A stretch of 64,000 bases of DNA from an uncultured Oscillospiraceae bacterium (GTDB lineage Bacteria; Bacillota; Clostridia; Oscillospirales; Oscillospiraceae), in the NCBI GenBank assembly GCA_910588975.1, contig CAJUSE010000003.1, positions 1 to 64,000 on the forward strand. The letters run 5' to 3'. Under the pieces are notes generated by a model. The model made no database searches. It saw nothing but the letters and a program-made list of their open reading frames with translations, and was not told the DNA's origin. Every line of letters begins with the position of its first letter. Position 1 is the first letter of the stretch. Shown here piece after piece: positions 10,580 through 20,300 of this stretch. A program made the translations under genes and the position numbers.

Positions 10580-11002
10580 TTAGTCGATGTTGATGCGGAA
10601 GGTCTCGGGCTCGGCGGGCTTGACCTTGGGCAGCCGGACCGAGAGCACGCCGCTGTCATAGCCGGCGGTGATGCCCCGCTCGTCAATGCCGCTGACGTCG
10701 AAGCTGCGCTGGAAGGAGCCAAACCGCCGCTCCCGGCGGATATAGGTCCCCTCCTCCACCTGGCCCTCCTCCTTGTGGGTGGCGGTGATGGTGAGGATGC
10801 CCTCCTTCAGATCCAAAGAGATGTCCTCCTTCTGGAACCCGGGCAGCTCGGCCTCCAGCAGGTAGGCGTCGCCGGTGTCCTTGATGTCGGTGCGGAAAGC
10901 GGGCAGCTCGGCATTGGACTTGCGGAAGAAATCCCGGGTGAAGGCATCAAAGGTGTCGAACAGATTGTTGTCGCTGCGGTCAAAGGGAAGCATACCAAAC
11001 AT
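10580..11002 (-). CDS. small heat shock protein, Hsp20/alpha-crystallin family
   Basis: A 140-residue ATP-independent holdase. The alpha-crystallin domain spans about 35-130, with AELPGFQKEDISLDLKEGIL and GVLSVRLPKV typical of the family; the C-terminal tail ends in FRINID. The start ATG 11002 has an AGGAG SD. A CIRCE operator about 190 nt upstream suggests HrcA control, and clpB follows. Confidence 0.94.
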   Translation of the reverse strand: MFGMLPFDRSDNNLFDTFDAFTRDFFRKSNAELPAFRTDIKDTGDAYLLEAELPGFQKEDISLDLKEGILTITATHKEEGQVEEGTYIRRERRFGSFQRSFDVSGIDERGITAGYDSGVLSVRLPKVKPAEPETFRINID

Positions 11003-11190
11003 AATTCATTTCTCCTTTTTCAAAATTCGTAGTTGGTTTGTTTTAGCACTTTCTTGGCTTATCTGCCAGTTTTTCGTGGCCTACATGGGCCTCGACCTCC
11101 TGTGGGTCATTTTGTTTCCCGCTTTCTGAAATTCAGTATACACAGAGCTTGTGAACAAATATACCGCAATTTGTGTCCAATTTGTAAACG

Positions 11191-11217
11191 TTAGCACTCT
11201 TTATCTCAAAGTGCTAA
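11191..11217 (-). promoter_or_regulatory. CIRCE element (HrcA operator)
   Basis: TTAGCACTC, 9-bp spacer, AAGTGCTAA: the classic CIRCE inverted repeat with one mismatch. It lies upstream of hsp20. The nearest gene on the other side ends here, so hsp20 (and perhaps clpB) is the regulated unit. A TTTACA/TATATT promoter pair sits just downstream but has a 19-bp spacer. Confidence 0.9.
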
Positions 11218-11230
11218 TTTTATTGAAGAA

Positions 11231-11257
11231 GAGACCCCGCCTTGCCGGCGGGGTCTC
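11231..11257 (-). terminator. terminator after the permease gene
   Basis: Perfect 11-bp stem GAGACCCCGCC/GGCGGGGTCTC with loop TTGCC, followed on the minus strand by TTCTTC. Confidence 0.7.
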
Positions 11258-11282
11258 TCCGCTGTATGGGCTGAAGCCTGGC

Positions 11283-12668
11283 TCAGTACCGGCCCAGGTT
11301 GCCGGCTCCGTCGGCCGACTTGCCGTAATTGAAGTCGTTGCCGGGGAGGATGGCGTTGAGCAGGATGCCGGCAATGGCGGCCACGGCCAGACTGGTCAGG
11401 GTGATGGAGGCGCTGCCGATGTGGAAGGTGAGCCCACCCTCCAGGCCCAGGCCGCAGACCAGGATAACGGCGGCGATAATGAGGTTCCGGGAGTTTGTGA
11501 AGTCCACGGCGTTCTCCACCACGTTGCGCACGCCGATGGCCGAGATCATGCCGTAGAGGATGAAGGAGACCCCGCCGATGATGGCGGTGGGGATGGAGTT
11601 GATAAAGGCGGCGAACTTGGGAGAGAAGGACAGCACCAGGGCGTAGCAGGCGGCCAGCCGGATGACCCGGGGGTCATAGACCTTGGAGAGGACCAGCACG
11701 CCGGTGTTCTCGCCGTAGGTGGTGTTGGAAGGGCCGCCGAAGAGGCCGGCCAGGCTGGTGGCGATGCCGTCACCGATGAGGGTGCGGTGAAGGCCGGGAT
11801 CCTCGATGAAGTTCTCCCCCACCGTGGCCGAGATGGCCGACATATCGCCGATGTGCTCCATCATGGAGGCCACGGCGATGGGGGCCATGACCAGGATGGC
11901 GCTGAGGTCAAACTTGGCCACCGAGCCGGAGAAGTTGCTGATAAAGGGCTGGAAACCCACCAGGGCGGCCTCATTCATGGCGGTGAAGTCCAACATGGGG
12001 CCCACGGCGCCGGTGGCGGCATCGGTAATGACGGTGGCCCCCAGGGCGTTGCCGATGAGGGCAGCGATGTAGGCCCCCACGATGCCCAGCAGGATGGGGA
12101 TGATCTTCACCATGCCCTTCCCCCAGATGTTGGCCACAATGATGATGCCCATGGCCACCAGCGCCAGCCACCAGCAGGTGCTGGCGTTGTTCACCGCCGA
12201 GGGGGCAAGGCTCAGGCCAATGCAGATGACGATGGGGCCGGTGACCACCGGGGGCAGAAAGCGCATGACCTTGTGGACCCCCACCGCCTTGACGATGGCG
12301 GCCAGGATCACATAGAGAAGGCCGGCCACCACAATGCCGCCGCAGGCGTACTGGAGCTTCTCAGCGGCGCTCATGCCAGCGTAGATGCCCGAGTCCATGT
12401 TGGCCATGGCCAGGAAGCCGCCCAGGTAGGCGAAGGAGGAGCCCAGGAAGGCGGGCACCTTCATTTTGGTGCACACGTGGAAAAACAGGGTGCCCAGGCC
12501 GGCGAAGAACAGGGTGGTCTGGATGCTGAGGGGCAGGCCGTAGCTGTTGACCAGGATGGGCACCAGCACGGTGGCCCCGAACATGGCGAACATGTGCTGC
12601 AATCCCAGGATGAGCATTTTGGGCACGCCCAGTGCCCTGGCGTCACGGATGGGTTCTTGCTGATTCAT
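11283..12668 (-). CDS. uracil/xanthine permease (NCS2 family)
   Basis: A 461-residue membrane transporter with about 12-14 hydrophobic segments. It takes up uracil or xanthine by proton symport, as known for the UraA/XanP family. Family signatures include LGLQHMFAMFGATVLVPIL near the N-terminus and the GGPSNTTYGENTG segment that coordinates the nucleobase. The acidic residue in YGEN and the preceding NTT favour uracil-type (UraA) over purine-type carriers, but this is not decisive. The true start is ATG 12668 after AAAGGAGAAC; the frame extends 22 codons upstream. Its leader contains a terminator-like hairpin (12716-12742). Confidence 0.9.
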   Translation of the reverse strand: MNQQEPIRDARALGVPKMLILGLQHMFAMFGATVLVPILVNSYGLPLSIQTTLFFAGLGTLFFHVCTKMKVPAFLGSSFAYLGGFLAMANMDSGIYAGMSAAEKLQYACGGIVVAGLLYVILAAIVKAVGVHKVMRFLPPVVTGPIVICIGLSLAPSAVNNASTCWWLALVAMGIIIVANIWGKGMVKIIPILLGIVGAYIAALIGNALGATVITDAATGAVGPMLDFTAMNEAALVGFQPFISNFSGSVAKFDLSAILVMAPIAVASMMEHIGDMSAISATVGENFIEDPGLHRTLIGDGIATSLAGLFGGPSNTTYGENTGVLVLSKVYDPRVIRLAACYALVLSFSPKFAAFINSIPTAIIGGVSFILYGMISAIGVRNVVENAVDFTNSRNLIIAAVILVCGLGLEGGLTFHIGSASITLTSLAVAAIAGILLNAILPGNDFNYGKSADGAGNLGRY

Positions 12669-12715
12669 AATAATGTTCTCCTTTCTTTCCCTTTGCTTAA
12701 CAGAGGTATTTGGGC

Positions 12716-12742
12716 AAAAAAATAACGGCCACAAATGTGGTC
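12716..12742 (-). terminator. terminator-like hairpin inside the permease leader
   Basis: On the minus strand GACCACA/TGTGGCC is followed by GTTATTTTTTT. It lies about 85-110 nt after the predicted start of the permease transcript and before its start codon, so it fits attenuation. I could not recognise a PyrR-binding loop, purine riboswitch or T-box. Confidence 0.5.
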
Positions 12743-12832
12743 GTCAACAAAAAATGGAAACAGAAAGCCCACGGCCCTCGGTGCATGTCATCTTCCCGGC
12801 CATGGCGATCCCCTCCCGTCTCATTTCTACAA

Positions 12833-12861
12833 ATGATAGCAGATACTACCCCAAATGGCAA
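12833..12861 (-). promoter_or_regulatory. sigma-A promoter of the permease gene
   Basis: TTGCCA, 17-bp spacer, TATCAT on the minus strand, giving a leader of about 160 nt. Confidence 0.65.
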
Positions 12862-12923
12862 CATGGGATTTTCACCAGAATTTCGGCCCATCCCTCCCCA
12901 TTTTTCGGCAGGATCCCTGCGCC

Positions 12924-12952
12924 TTGACATTTTCCCGCCGATGGCGTACCAT
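12924..12952 (+). promoter_or_regulatory. sigma-A promoter of gluQRS
   Basis: TTGACA, 17-bp spacer, TACCAT, with transcription starting about 30 nt before the ATG at 12988. Confidence 0.72.
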
Positions 12953-12987
12953 TCCCATAGCGACTATTTTACAAAGGAGGGCTTTTC

Positions 12988-13917
12988 ATGGGCGCTGTCA
13001 AGGGGCGCTTTGCCCCCTCCCCCAGCGGGCGGATGCACCTGGGCAACCTGCTCTCCTTCCTGCTCTCCTGGCTCTCTGCCCGGGCGGCGGGGGGAACTGT
13101 CGTGCTGCGTGTCGAGGACCTGGATCCCCTGCGCTGCCGCCCCGCCTACGCCCGACAGCTTATGGAGGATCTGGTGTGGCTGGGCCTTGACTGGGACGAG
13201 GGAGGCGACATTCCCGCCTACTGGCAGTCCAACCGGGGACACCTCTACACCCGGGCCTTTGAGGCTCTGGAGAGTCAGGGCCTTGTCTACCCCTGCTTCT
13301 GCTCCCGGGCGGAGCGGCTCAACGAGGCCCCCCATGGTCACGAGGTCTCCCCCTCCTGCCCCTGCGCCGCCCTCGCCCCCGAGGAGGTTCAGGCCAAGCT
13401 GGCCCAAAAGGCCCCCTCCTGGCGGCTGCGGGTGCCCCACAAAATCATCTCCTTCACAGATGGCTGTCAGGGGCCTTACAGCCAGGATCTGTGGCGGGAC
13501 TGCGGGGACTTCCCCATCAAGCGCTCCGACGGGGCCTGGGCCTATCAGCTGGCGGTGGTGGTGGACGACGCCGATATGGCCGTCACCCAGGTAGTCCGAG
13601 GGCGGGATCTGCTCTCCTCCACCCCCCGGCAGCTGTTTTTGTACGAGGCCCTGGGACTCACCCCCCCGGAGTTTTACCACGTCCCCCTGCTGCTGGCCCC
13701 TGACGGGCGGCGGCTGGCCAAGCGGGACGCCGACCTGGACATGGGGGCCCTGCGGCAGCAGCACAGCCCGGAGGAGCTGGTGGGCATTTTGGGCCGCATG
13801 GCCGGCCTGCTGGATCGGCCCGAGCCCATCTCTGCCGCCCAGCTGGCAAAGAGCTTCTCCTGGGCCAAGGTGTCCCGGGAAGATGTGACGGTGGATGCCG
13901 CCCTGTTGGCCCCCTGA
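12988..13917 (+). CDS. gluQ: glutamyl-Q tRNA(Asp) synthetase
   Basis: A truncated glutamyl-tRNA synthetase that transfers glutamate to queuosine in tRNA-Asp. The 309-residue length lacks the anticodon-binding domain of GltX, as expected. It has the HLGN class I signature at 17-20, a zinc-binding region with CFCSRAER and SCPC, and the KMSKS-like LAKRDAD near 248. The ATG at 12988 follows AAAGGAGG. It is followed 21 nt later by a nitrilase-family gene in the same operon. A tRNA-Asp with GTC anticodon, its substrate type, happens to lie at the window start. Confidence 0.92.
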   Translation: MGAVKGRFAPSPSGRMHLGNLLSFLLSWLSARAAGGTVVLRVEDLDPLRCRPAYARQLMEDLVWLGLDWDEGGDIPAYWQSNRGHLYTRAFEALESQGLVYPCFCSRAERLNEAPHGHEVSPSCPCAALAPEEVQAKLAQKAPSWRLRVPHKIISFTDGCQGPYSQDLWRDCGDFPIKRSDGAWAYQLAVVVDDADMAVTQVVRGRDLLSSTPRQLFLYEALGLTPPEFYHVPLLLAPDGRRLAKRDADLDMGALRQQHSPEELVGILGRMAGLLDRPEPISAAQLAKSFSWAKVSREDVTVDAALLAP

Positions 13918-13938
13918 CTGGCAAAGGAGGAACATATC

Positions 13939-14820
13939 ATGTCAACGCTGCATATCGCCCTATTGCAAATCGCCCCCACCGGGAGCCTGGAGGGCAACCT
14001 CCAAAAGGGGCTCTCTGCCTGCCGCCGGGCCAAGGAGCTGGGGGCGGACATCGCCCTGTTTCCCGAATGCTGGAGCAACGGCTACCACATCTATGACCGG
14101 CCTGCCGGAGACTGGAAGGCCGAGGCCATCCCCGGCGATGGGCCCTTTATCTCCGCCTTCGGCGCTCTGGCCGGAGAGCTGGATATGGCCATCGCCGTCT
14201 CCCTGCTGGAGCAGTGGGAGGACCACCCCCGGGACAGCGTGATCCTTTTTGACCGCCACGGCCAGCGGCAATTCACCTATGCCAAGGTCCACACCTGCGA
14301 TTTTGACGTGGAGCGGGAGATGACCGCCGGGGAGGAATTTTTCGTCACCGGGCTGGACACCGCCGCCGGGGTGGTAAAGGTGGGGGCCATGGTCTGCTAC
14401 GACCGGGAGTTTCCCGAGAGTGCCCGGCTGCTCATGCTCCAGGGGGCCGAGCTCATTTTGGTGCCCAACGCCTGCCCCATGGAGATCAACCGTCTCTCTC
14501 AGCTCCGGGGCCGGGCCTTCGAGAACATGGTGGCCATCGCCACCGCCAACTACCCCGCCGCCGTCCCCGACTGCAACGGCCACTCCACCCTCTTTGACGG
14601 GGTGGCCTACCTCCCCAACCTGCCCGGCAGCCGGGACACCTGCCTGCTGGAGGCAAGCGAGGAGGAGGGGGTCTTTGTGGCCACTTTGGACCTGGATATG
14701 CTCCGCTCCTACCGCAGCGAGGAGGTCCACGGCAACGCCTTCCGCCGCCCCCGGCTGTACCACCAGCTGATCTCCGAAGCTGTGGAGCCCCCATTCCTCC
14801 GGGAGGGCCGCCGGGCCTAA
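13939..14820 (+). CDS. carbon-nitrogen hydrolase (nitrilase superfamily)
   Basis: A 293-residue amidase-type enzyme. The Glu-Lys-Cys triad is visible as Glu43 (ALFPECWSNG), Lys116 (TYAKVHTCDF) and Cys153 (GAMVCYDREFPE). Superfamily members hydrolyse nitriles, omega-amides or N-carbamoyl compounds. The sequence does not tell which; N-carbamoylputrescine amidase or omega-amidase-like activity is possible. It is the second gene of the gluQ operon, with SD AAAGGAGG at ideal distance, and ends at a strong terminator. Confidence 0.88.
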   Translation: MSTLHIALLQIAPTGSLEGNLQKGLSACRRAKELGADIALFPECWSNGYHIYDRPAGDWKAEAIPGDGPFISAFGALAGELDMAIAVSLLEQWEDHPRDSVILFDRHGQRQFTYAKVHTCDFDVEREMTAGEEFFVTGLDTAAGVVKVGAMVCYDREFPESARLLMLQGAELILVPNACPMEINRLSQLRGRAFENMVAIATANYPAAVPDCNGHSTLFDGVAYLPNLPGSRDTCLLEASEEEGVFVATLDLDMLRSYRSEEVHGNAFRRPRLYHQLISEAVEPPFLREGRRA

Positions 14821-14849
14821 AAGGCCGCCATCCCATTCCAAAACCAAAA

Positions 14850-14882
14850 GCAGGCGGACAGCCCGAAAGGCTGTCCGCCTGC
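14850..14882 (+). terminator. intrinsic terminator (bidirectional sequence)
   Basis: 14-bp perfect stem GCAGGCGGACAGCC/GGCTGTCCGCCTGC with loop CGAAA. It serves the gluQ-nitrilase operon and, read the other way, the membrane-protein gene at 14931. Confidence 0.85.
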
Positions 14883-14930
14883 TTATACTTTGTCTCCTGC
14901 AAACTTCCCCGGATTGCGTAGCTTACTTTA

Positions 14931-15392
14931 TCATTTCTGCGCTACAGCAAATACCATTTCTATATCTATGATAGGCATAAAAGTGACGATAAAAACCGGT
15001 CGAAGATACGCCATGTATATATCGGAACCTTGTATTAGCCCCTTTTTAGCTGCAAATATGGGAAATAGGACTTGATCCGCTATAAACAAAACAAATACTA
15101 CATTTCGCACCACAACCAGGGCCGTATTTATAAAGCCATTTTGCGCTGACAGCCCACAAGTATGTCCACATTTTTGATATAGATAAAAGCAGGCGTTTTC
15201 CACCAAAATCAGCAAAGAAATAACTAAAGTTATTCTTATGCTTCCCTTCCAGAGGGAGTATATTGCTTCCCGCTGTTCCTTCGTCATCCAAATGACTGCA
15301 CTCATTAAAGCCGCAACAGATATAAGGACAACAAATTCGACTAAAATAACATAATAGTATGATCTCCCCAAACTCCGTTGATCCAACCCCAT
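14931..15392 (-). CDS. four-helix membrane protein, AT-rich, unknown function
   Basis: A 153-residue hydrophobic protein with about four membrane helices and small polar loops. I do not recognise the family. Its coding sequence is distinctly AT-richer than everything around it, which suggests acquisition from another genome. The start is uncertain: ATG 15392 has GGAGG only about 3 nt away, and ATG 15419 has no SD. A DUF of the type found beside transporters or regulators is possible, but there is no supporting neighbour. A convergent terminator at 14850 ends it. Confidence 0.62.
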   Translation of the reverse strand: MGLDQRSLGRSYYYVILVEFVVLISVAALMSAVIWMTKEQREAIYSLWKGSIRITLVISLLILVENACFYLYQKCGHTCGLSAQNGFINTALVVVRNVVFVLFIADQVLFPIFAAKKGLIQGSDIYMAYLRPVFIVTFMPIIDIEMVFAVAQK

Positions 15393-15562
15393 CACCCTCC
15401 GATTTGCTACGTCTATCATACCACGGGTCAGAGATGATCGCAATGCACGGGATGGGCAGGGGAAGGTCCTGTCCGGGGAACCATTCATTGGCCTATCCAC
15501 AGAGGACCGTTTTTGAACGACAAAAGTGTTCCTCGGAACACCCGCCCCGCTTTCTTTTTCCT

Positions 15563-16654
15563 TTACTCCTCGAAGGCAGCGGCCACGCCCTTGAGAAGGT
15601 CGATGATGCCCAGATGCTGAGGGCAGATGCCCTCGCACTGGCCGCAGCCGATGCACTGGCTGGCCTTGCCCTTGTCATTGGTGGCAAAGCGGTATTCGTT
15701 CTTGCCGTGGTACTGGGTATACCGCTTGGAGTTGTTCATGATCTTAAAGAGGTCGGGGATGGGGATCTGCATGGGGCAGCCCTCCTCGCAGTACCGGCAG
15801 GTGGTACAGGCGATGACGTCCTGCTTCTTCAGGATGGCCTGAGCGGTCTCGATGGCGGCAAAGTCCGCCCCGGCGAGGGGCTTGAACGCCTTCATAAAGC
15901 TCAGATTGTCCTCCATCTGGGCAAGGGTGGACATGCCGGAGAGGACCATGAACACCCCCTCATAGCTGGCGGCAAAGCGGATGGCCACGCTAGCGGGGCT
16001 ACCCCCCAGGGGAGCGATGGCCTGGGCCACCTCGGGGATGGGGTCGGCCAGGGACCCGCCCTTCACAGGCTCCATGATGATAAGGGGCTTATTATACTTG
16101 CGCACCACGTCATAGACCGCCTTGGACTGGACGGTGGGGTCATCCATGTCGGCGTAGTTGAACTGGATCTGGACCACCTCGATCTCCGGATGGGCGGCCA
16201 GGATGGTCTCCATGAGCTCGGGGCCATCGTGGAAGGACATGCCCAGGTGGCGGATCTTCCCCTCGGAGAGCAGCTGCTTGCACACCTCAAAGGCGTTGCA
16301 CTCCATGGCCTTGGCGTAGCTCTTCTCGGTCATGGAGTGGAGCAGGTAGTAGTCAAAGTACTCCACCCCGCAAGCCTCCAGCTGCTGCTGGAACAGGGGG
16401 CGGATGTCCTCCTCCTTCTCGTAGTAGGGCCCGGAGAGCTTGTTGGTGAGGATGTAGCTCTCCCGGGGATAGCGGCTGGTGAGCCCCTCCCGGAGGGCGG
16501 TCTCGCTCTTGCCCTTCAGGTAGCCGTGGGCGGTGTCAAAATAAGTAAAGCCCGCCTCCATGAAGGCGTCCACCATCTGCTTGAACTGGGAGATATCCAC
16601 CTCTTCATTTTCCAGCATGGGCAGCCGCATACAGCCAAAACCAAAGTTCTTCAT
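15563..16654 (-). CDS. aldo/keto reductase with C-terminal 4Fe-4S ferredoxin domain
   Basis: A 363-residue oxidoreductase. The N-terminal aldo/keto reductase barrel shows the catalytic set Asp40, Tyr45 and Lys72, then a His in the DYYLLHSM strand. The C-terminus carries two ferredoxin-like cysteine sets (283, 286, 289, 293 and 334, 337, 340, 344), enough for two 4Fe-4S clusters. Such fusions are common in anaerobic Clostridia and probably pass electrons between ferredoxin and a carbonyl substrate. It lies 78 nt downstream of merR and is probably its main target. A second AKR of the same layout is at 57932-58951. Confidence 0.92.
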   Translation of the reverse strand: MKNFGFGCMRLPMLENEEVDISQFKQMVDAFMEAGFTYFDTAHGYLKGKSETALREGLTSRYPRESYILTNKLSGPYYEKEEDIRPLFQQQLEACGVEYFDYYLLHSMTEKSYAKAMECNAFEVCKQLLSEGKIRHLGMSFHDGPELMETILAAHPEIEVVQIQFNYADMDDPTVQSKAVYDVVRKYNKPLIIMEPVKGGSLADPIPEVAQAIAPLGGSPASVAIRFAASYEGVFMVLSGMSTLAQMEDNLSFMKAFKPLAGADFAAIETAQAILKKQDVIACTTCRYCEEGCPMQIPIPDLFKIMNNSKRYTQYHGKNEYRFATNDKGKASQCIGCGQCEGICPQHLGIIDLLKGVAAAFEE

Positions 16655-16732
16655 ATAAGCCCTTCTCCTTTCATTTTTGCCCCCTTCCCGGGGGTGTTTC
16701 TGTTCTAATTATATCTTGTTTTCCCCTCTGCG

Positions 16733-17098
16733 TCAATTACAGCTGCCTTTGCAGCAGTCCTCATAGTAGGCAATTTTCCTGTCCAGCCGCTCCAAAGACT
16801 CCCGCAGGGCGTCAATGCGCCCGGCAAGCTGCTCCCGCTGGGTCTGAAGCAGCTCCTTGCGCTGGGCGCAGGTCCCGTCCCCCTGCTGGGCCAGGGCGGC
16901 ATACTCTGCCAGGGCCTCGATGCCCAGCCCCGCCGAGCGCAGCCACTTGACGGTGCCCACCCACTCGCAGGCGGCCTCGTCATACTCCCGCACCCCGCCG
17001 GCGCTGCGGGTGACGCCGGGGATAAGCCCCTCCCGCTCGTAATAGCGCAGGGTAGCGGGGGAAATATTATATTTCTTACTCACTTCTGAGATGGTCAT
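16733..17098 (-). CDS. MerR-family transcriptional regulator
   Basis: A 121-residue activator of the MerR type. The N-terminal winged helix (residues 1-70) begins MTISEVSKKYNISPATLRYYEREGLIP, read in pieces. It is followed by a dimerisation coiled coil and a C-terminal tail with cysteines (EDCCKGSC). The cysteines could sense metals, thiols or electrophilic carbonyls. The start ATG 17098 gives the standard MerR N-terminus; the open frame extends 24 codons further. The promoter ahead has the MerR hallmark 19-bp spacer with a dyad, so it is probably autoregulated and drives merR-AKR. Confidence 0.92.
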   Translation of the reverse strand: MTISEVSKKYNISPATLRYYEREGLIPGVTRSAGGVREYDEAACEWVGTVKWLRSAGLGIEALAEYAALAQQGDGTCAQRKELLQTQREQLAGRIDALRESLERLDRKIAYYEDCCKGSCN

Positions 17099-17144
17099 GG
17101 CCTGTTCTCTCTCCTTTCGCCACGGACGGTTCTCTCCAGAACCT

Positions 17145-17175
17145 ATCCTATCACCTGAAGTGGGCTTCAAGTCAA
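17145..17175 (-). promoter_or_regulatory. MerR-type promoter/operator of the merR-AKR operon
   Basis: TTGACT (17175-17170), a 19-bp spacer and TAGGAT (17150-17145). The spacer holds an ACTTGAAG/CTTCAGGT dyad. It is nearly the same as the promoter at 28640-28670. Confidence 0.85.
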
Positions 17176-17254
17176 GGGCAATCCATCAAAATTTTTGATG
17201 GCTCCTATCCTGTCTTATTTTCCCCCCTGGCCCTCACAGAATTTAGATACAAGC

Positions 17255-17281
17255 GAAGGAGGACCCGGCGGGTCCTCCTTC
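17255..17281 (-). terminator. probable terminator after the SLH glycosidase gene
   Basis: 11-bp stem GAAGGAGGACC/GGTCCTCCTTC with a 5-nt loop, 46 nt beyond the stop. The T-run is better on the plus side, so orientation is uncertain. Confidence 0.55.
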
Positions 17282-17327
17282 GTGTTTTTCTCCTTTGATC
17301 CTGCCGGGGCTACCCGGCAGAGGATAT

Positions 17328-20300
17328 TTACCGCAGGGTATAGAGCACCTTGGCCACCTCACCCCGGGTCATGGGGTTCATGGGGCGCACCGTGCCGTCC
17401 TCGTAGCCGTTGATGACCCCCTGGCCCACCAGGGAGCTGACGTAGGCCTGGGCCCAGGCGGGCACTGCGGCGGCGTCGATAAAGGCGGCCAGGTCGGCCT
17501 CCCGGTAGCCCCGGCTCTGGGTCCGGCCCAGAATGGTCATGACCTCGGAGCGGGTAATGGTGGCACCCGGGTTCACCTTCAGCACGCCGGCATCCAGGCT
17601 GCCCTGGAGCACCCCGGCGGCGTGCATGGCCTTCACTGCATCCACCGCCCAGGTGGGGATGTCCCCGGCATCGGCAAAGGGCAGCTCCGTCCCCCCGGCA
17701 GCGGTCAGGTCCAGGTGCATCCACCGGGCGCACATGGTGAAGAACTCCGCCCGGGTGATGTTGGCGTTGGGCTGGTAGATGAGCCTGCCCACGTCGGAGA
17801 CCCCCTTGGTGATGCCCTGGCCGTAGAGGTAGTTGGCACAGGCGGCCGCCCAGTGATCCTCCATATCCTCAAAGATGAGGGTGGGGCCCTGGCCCGCCGA
17901 CACCGACTGCCGGCTCAGGTTGCCGCTGGCGTCCACGGCGGTGACGCTCACCCGCCGCTCCAGACTGCCGAAGTCGGGCAGGGTGGCGGTAAGCACGCCG
18001 GTGGCGGCGTTCCAGCTGGTCTCCAAATTCCAGCCATCATAGGTGGCCTTCACCGCCCCGGCGGGCAGCTCCCGGTCCACGTTGTCGCTGATGGCGGCAG
18101 TGAGGGTGTTCCCCTCCACCTTCAGGTCGATCAGGGGGGCGTTAAAGTCCTCCAGGGGGGCGTTGGAGCTGGTGAGCTGGTCCAGCCAGACCGTTCCGCT
18201 CCCCTGCGCCCCGGTCTGGGTGAGCTCCAGGCCCACAAGGGCCCGGGCATCCTTGGGCAGGGCCACCAGAACGTGCTTCCAGCCGTCGAAATCCAGGGCG
18301 GTAACTATGACCCTCTCCCCGCCCAGCAGGTCAAGGGGAACGGTGTCATCCCCCAGGCGGTAGCTCTCCACCAGGGCATCGGAGGCGGCAGTGGCCACCC
18401 GGGCGGAAAGGACATTGCCCGAGTTGTCTCCCCGCACCCACAGGCCCAGATAGCCCTCCCCGGCGGGGATGGCCACGTTGGCGTTCAGCCGGGCTGCCCC
18501 CTCCCGGGCGGCATAGTCCACCCGGAGGCTCTGCTGTCCCGTGCGGACGTTGTTCAGGCTCTGCTCCAATGTCACCTGGGTGGTGCTCACCCCATCCACT
18601 GCCTCATCGGCGGTGAAGGGGGGTTCGATCCCCTCGAAGTCCTCCAGGGTTCGGATGTGGCCGGCCACGTTCACCGGCAGGGTCACCGCCTTGCCCCCGG
18701 CGGTGACGGTCAGGCTCCCCGAGCCCCCCTCGGCACCGGCGGTGAAGGTGCCGTCCTCGGTAATGGTGCCCACAGCCGGGTCGCAGGCCCAGGTATAGCA
18801 GGTGTCCTGGCTGGTCACCGCCAGGTTCCGCCAGGTGGCGGCGGCGGTGAGGGAGATGGTCTCCCCCGGCTCCAGAGAGATGGCCTGGACCGTCCCCCCG
18901 GTGGCCTCATTGGAGACGGTGATCTTGTCCGGGGTCTTTACCACGGTGACCACAGCCTCACCCTCGGCAATTCCCGTGGAGCCCATCAAAGAGCCGTTTC
19001 CATCTTTTCCATAGATGGCAGTCAATTTATTGGCACTGATAATATCCTGGCCGGCATGACTGCCGGCAATGTATTCTCCCTCTTTGCTGATGGCGCTGCC
19101 GCTCTCTGTTAGGATATCATACCTTGCATTTGTAGGTCCCATGTCATACCAGGCCGTATCCAGCAAATTGGCAGAGAAGGACAGCTTTGTTCCGGACAGG
19201 ACGATCGCATCCCCTGGTGTCAGGATAAGCTCCCTCCCCTCTGCCCCGGTGGGCTTCAGCTCGGTGGTGAGGAAAATGGCGGTGGAGTTGGCCCGCTGGG
19301 CCCCGTCCGAGGGCCGGTTGACCACAGAGAAGCTATCCCCGGCAGGGTCGGTGACCCCGATGGTGGTGGAGCCGCCCCCATCCAGGCCGATGGCCTCGGT
19401 GCAGCCCAGCTCCAGCAGCCGCTGGGCCACCTGGGCGCAGGTGGCTCCCACACTGTGGCCCGGCTGCTTGCCGTCCATGGTGTAGAAGAGTACCGTGCCG
19501 TCACCCTTGATGCCGATGGCGGTGCGGGCGGTGCGCTCGGCAGACAGGTTGGAGCCCAGCTGCCCCCCCTCCAGCAGCCGGTACATGCCCCCCAGTGCCT
19601 GGGTGGCCTCCTCCCAGCGGCTGTCGGCGGCGGTGATGTCAAGATCCACCTGGTCCCCCGGCTTCAAAGAGCGGAGCCTGGCGAGCACATTGGGGTCATC
19701 AGTGCCGTTCATGGTCAGCACCAGGCTGCCCTTTTGCAGGGGGTTGGACCCCGCCGCCTCGGTGACAAAGTCCACCTGGCAGCGCACCCGCTTGCCGATG
19801 CGCAGGTCCTGGGCCACCTCGATGGTCCTGCCTGTGGGCTGCATCTCGGTGACGTAGGTGGGCTCGGGAGTGGGCAGGGGGACCTGAAGGCCCGTATCCG
19901 GGTCGATGGTATAGGTCTCCGCCGGGGTCTCCACCGGCAAAGCCACCTGAACGGGGGTGAGCACGTCCACCTCCTGCCCCACCTCATCGGTGAGCAGGGT
20001 GAGGTAGACATCCACCCCGCCCTTGGTATTCTGGGTGGTGGAGGCAAAGTCCCCGGTGAGGAGGGTGAGCCCACCTCCGTCGGGGTTTGTCACCTGGCGG
20101 ACCTTGTTGATGCCCCCCGAGACGTTGAGCACGGCGTCGGGCAGGGTGGCGGTGATGCGCAGCTGGGGCTGGCCAATGAAGGCGGTGCCATCCTCCCGGA
20201 AGCCGATGGCGTAATGATAAGAGGAGGAGGAGCGGACCACCCCATCGGTGACCACAAGCCCCAGGGGCTGGCCGGTGGCCATGACATAGAAGTCCCCATT

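Noticed and set aside
12668..12861. Purine riboswitch or PyrR attenuator before the permease
   Set aside because: I could not find the conserved three-way junction bases of the purine aptamer or the PyrR-binding loop in the leader.
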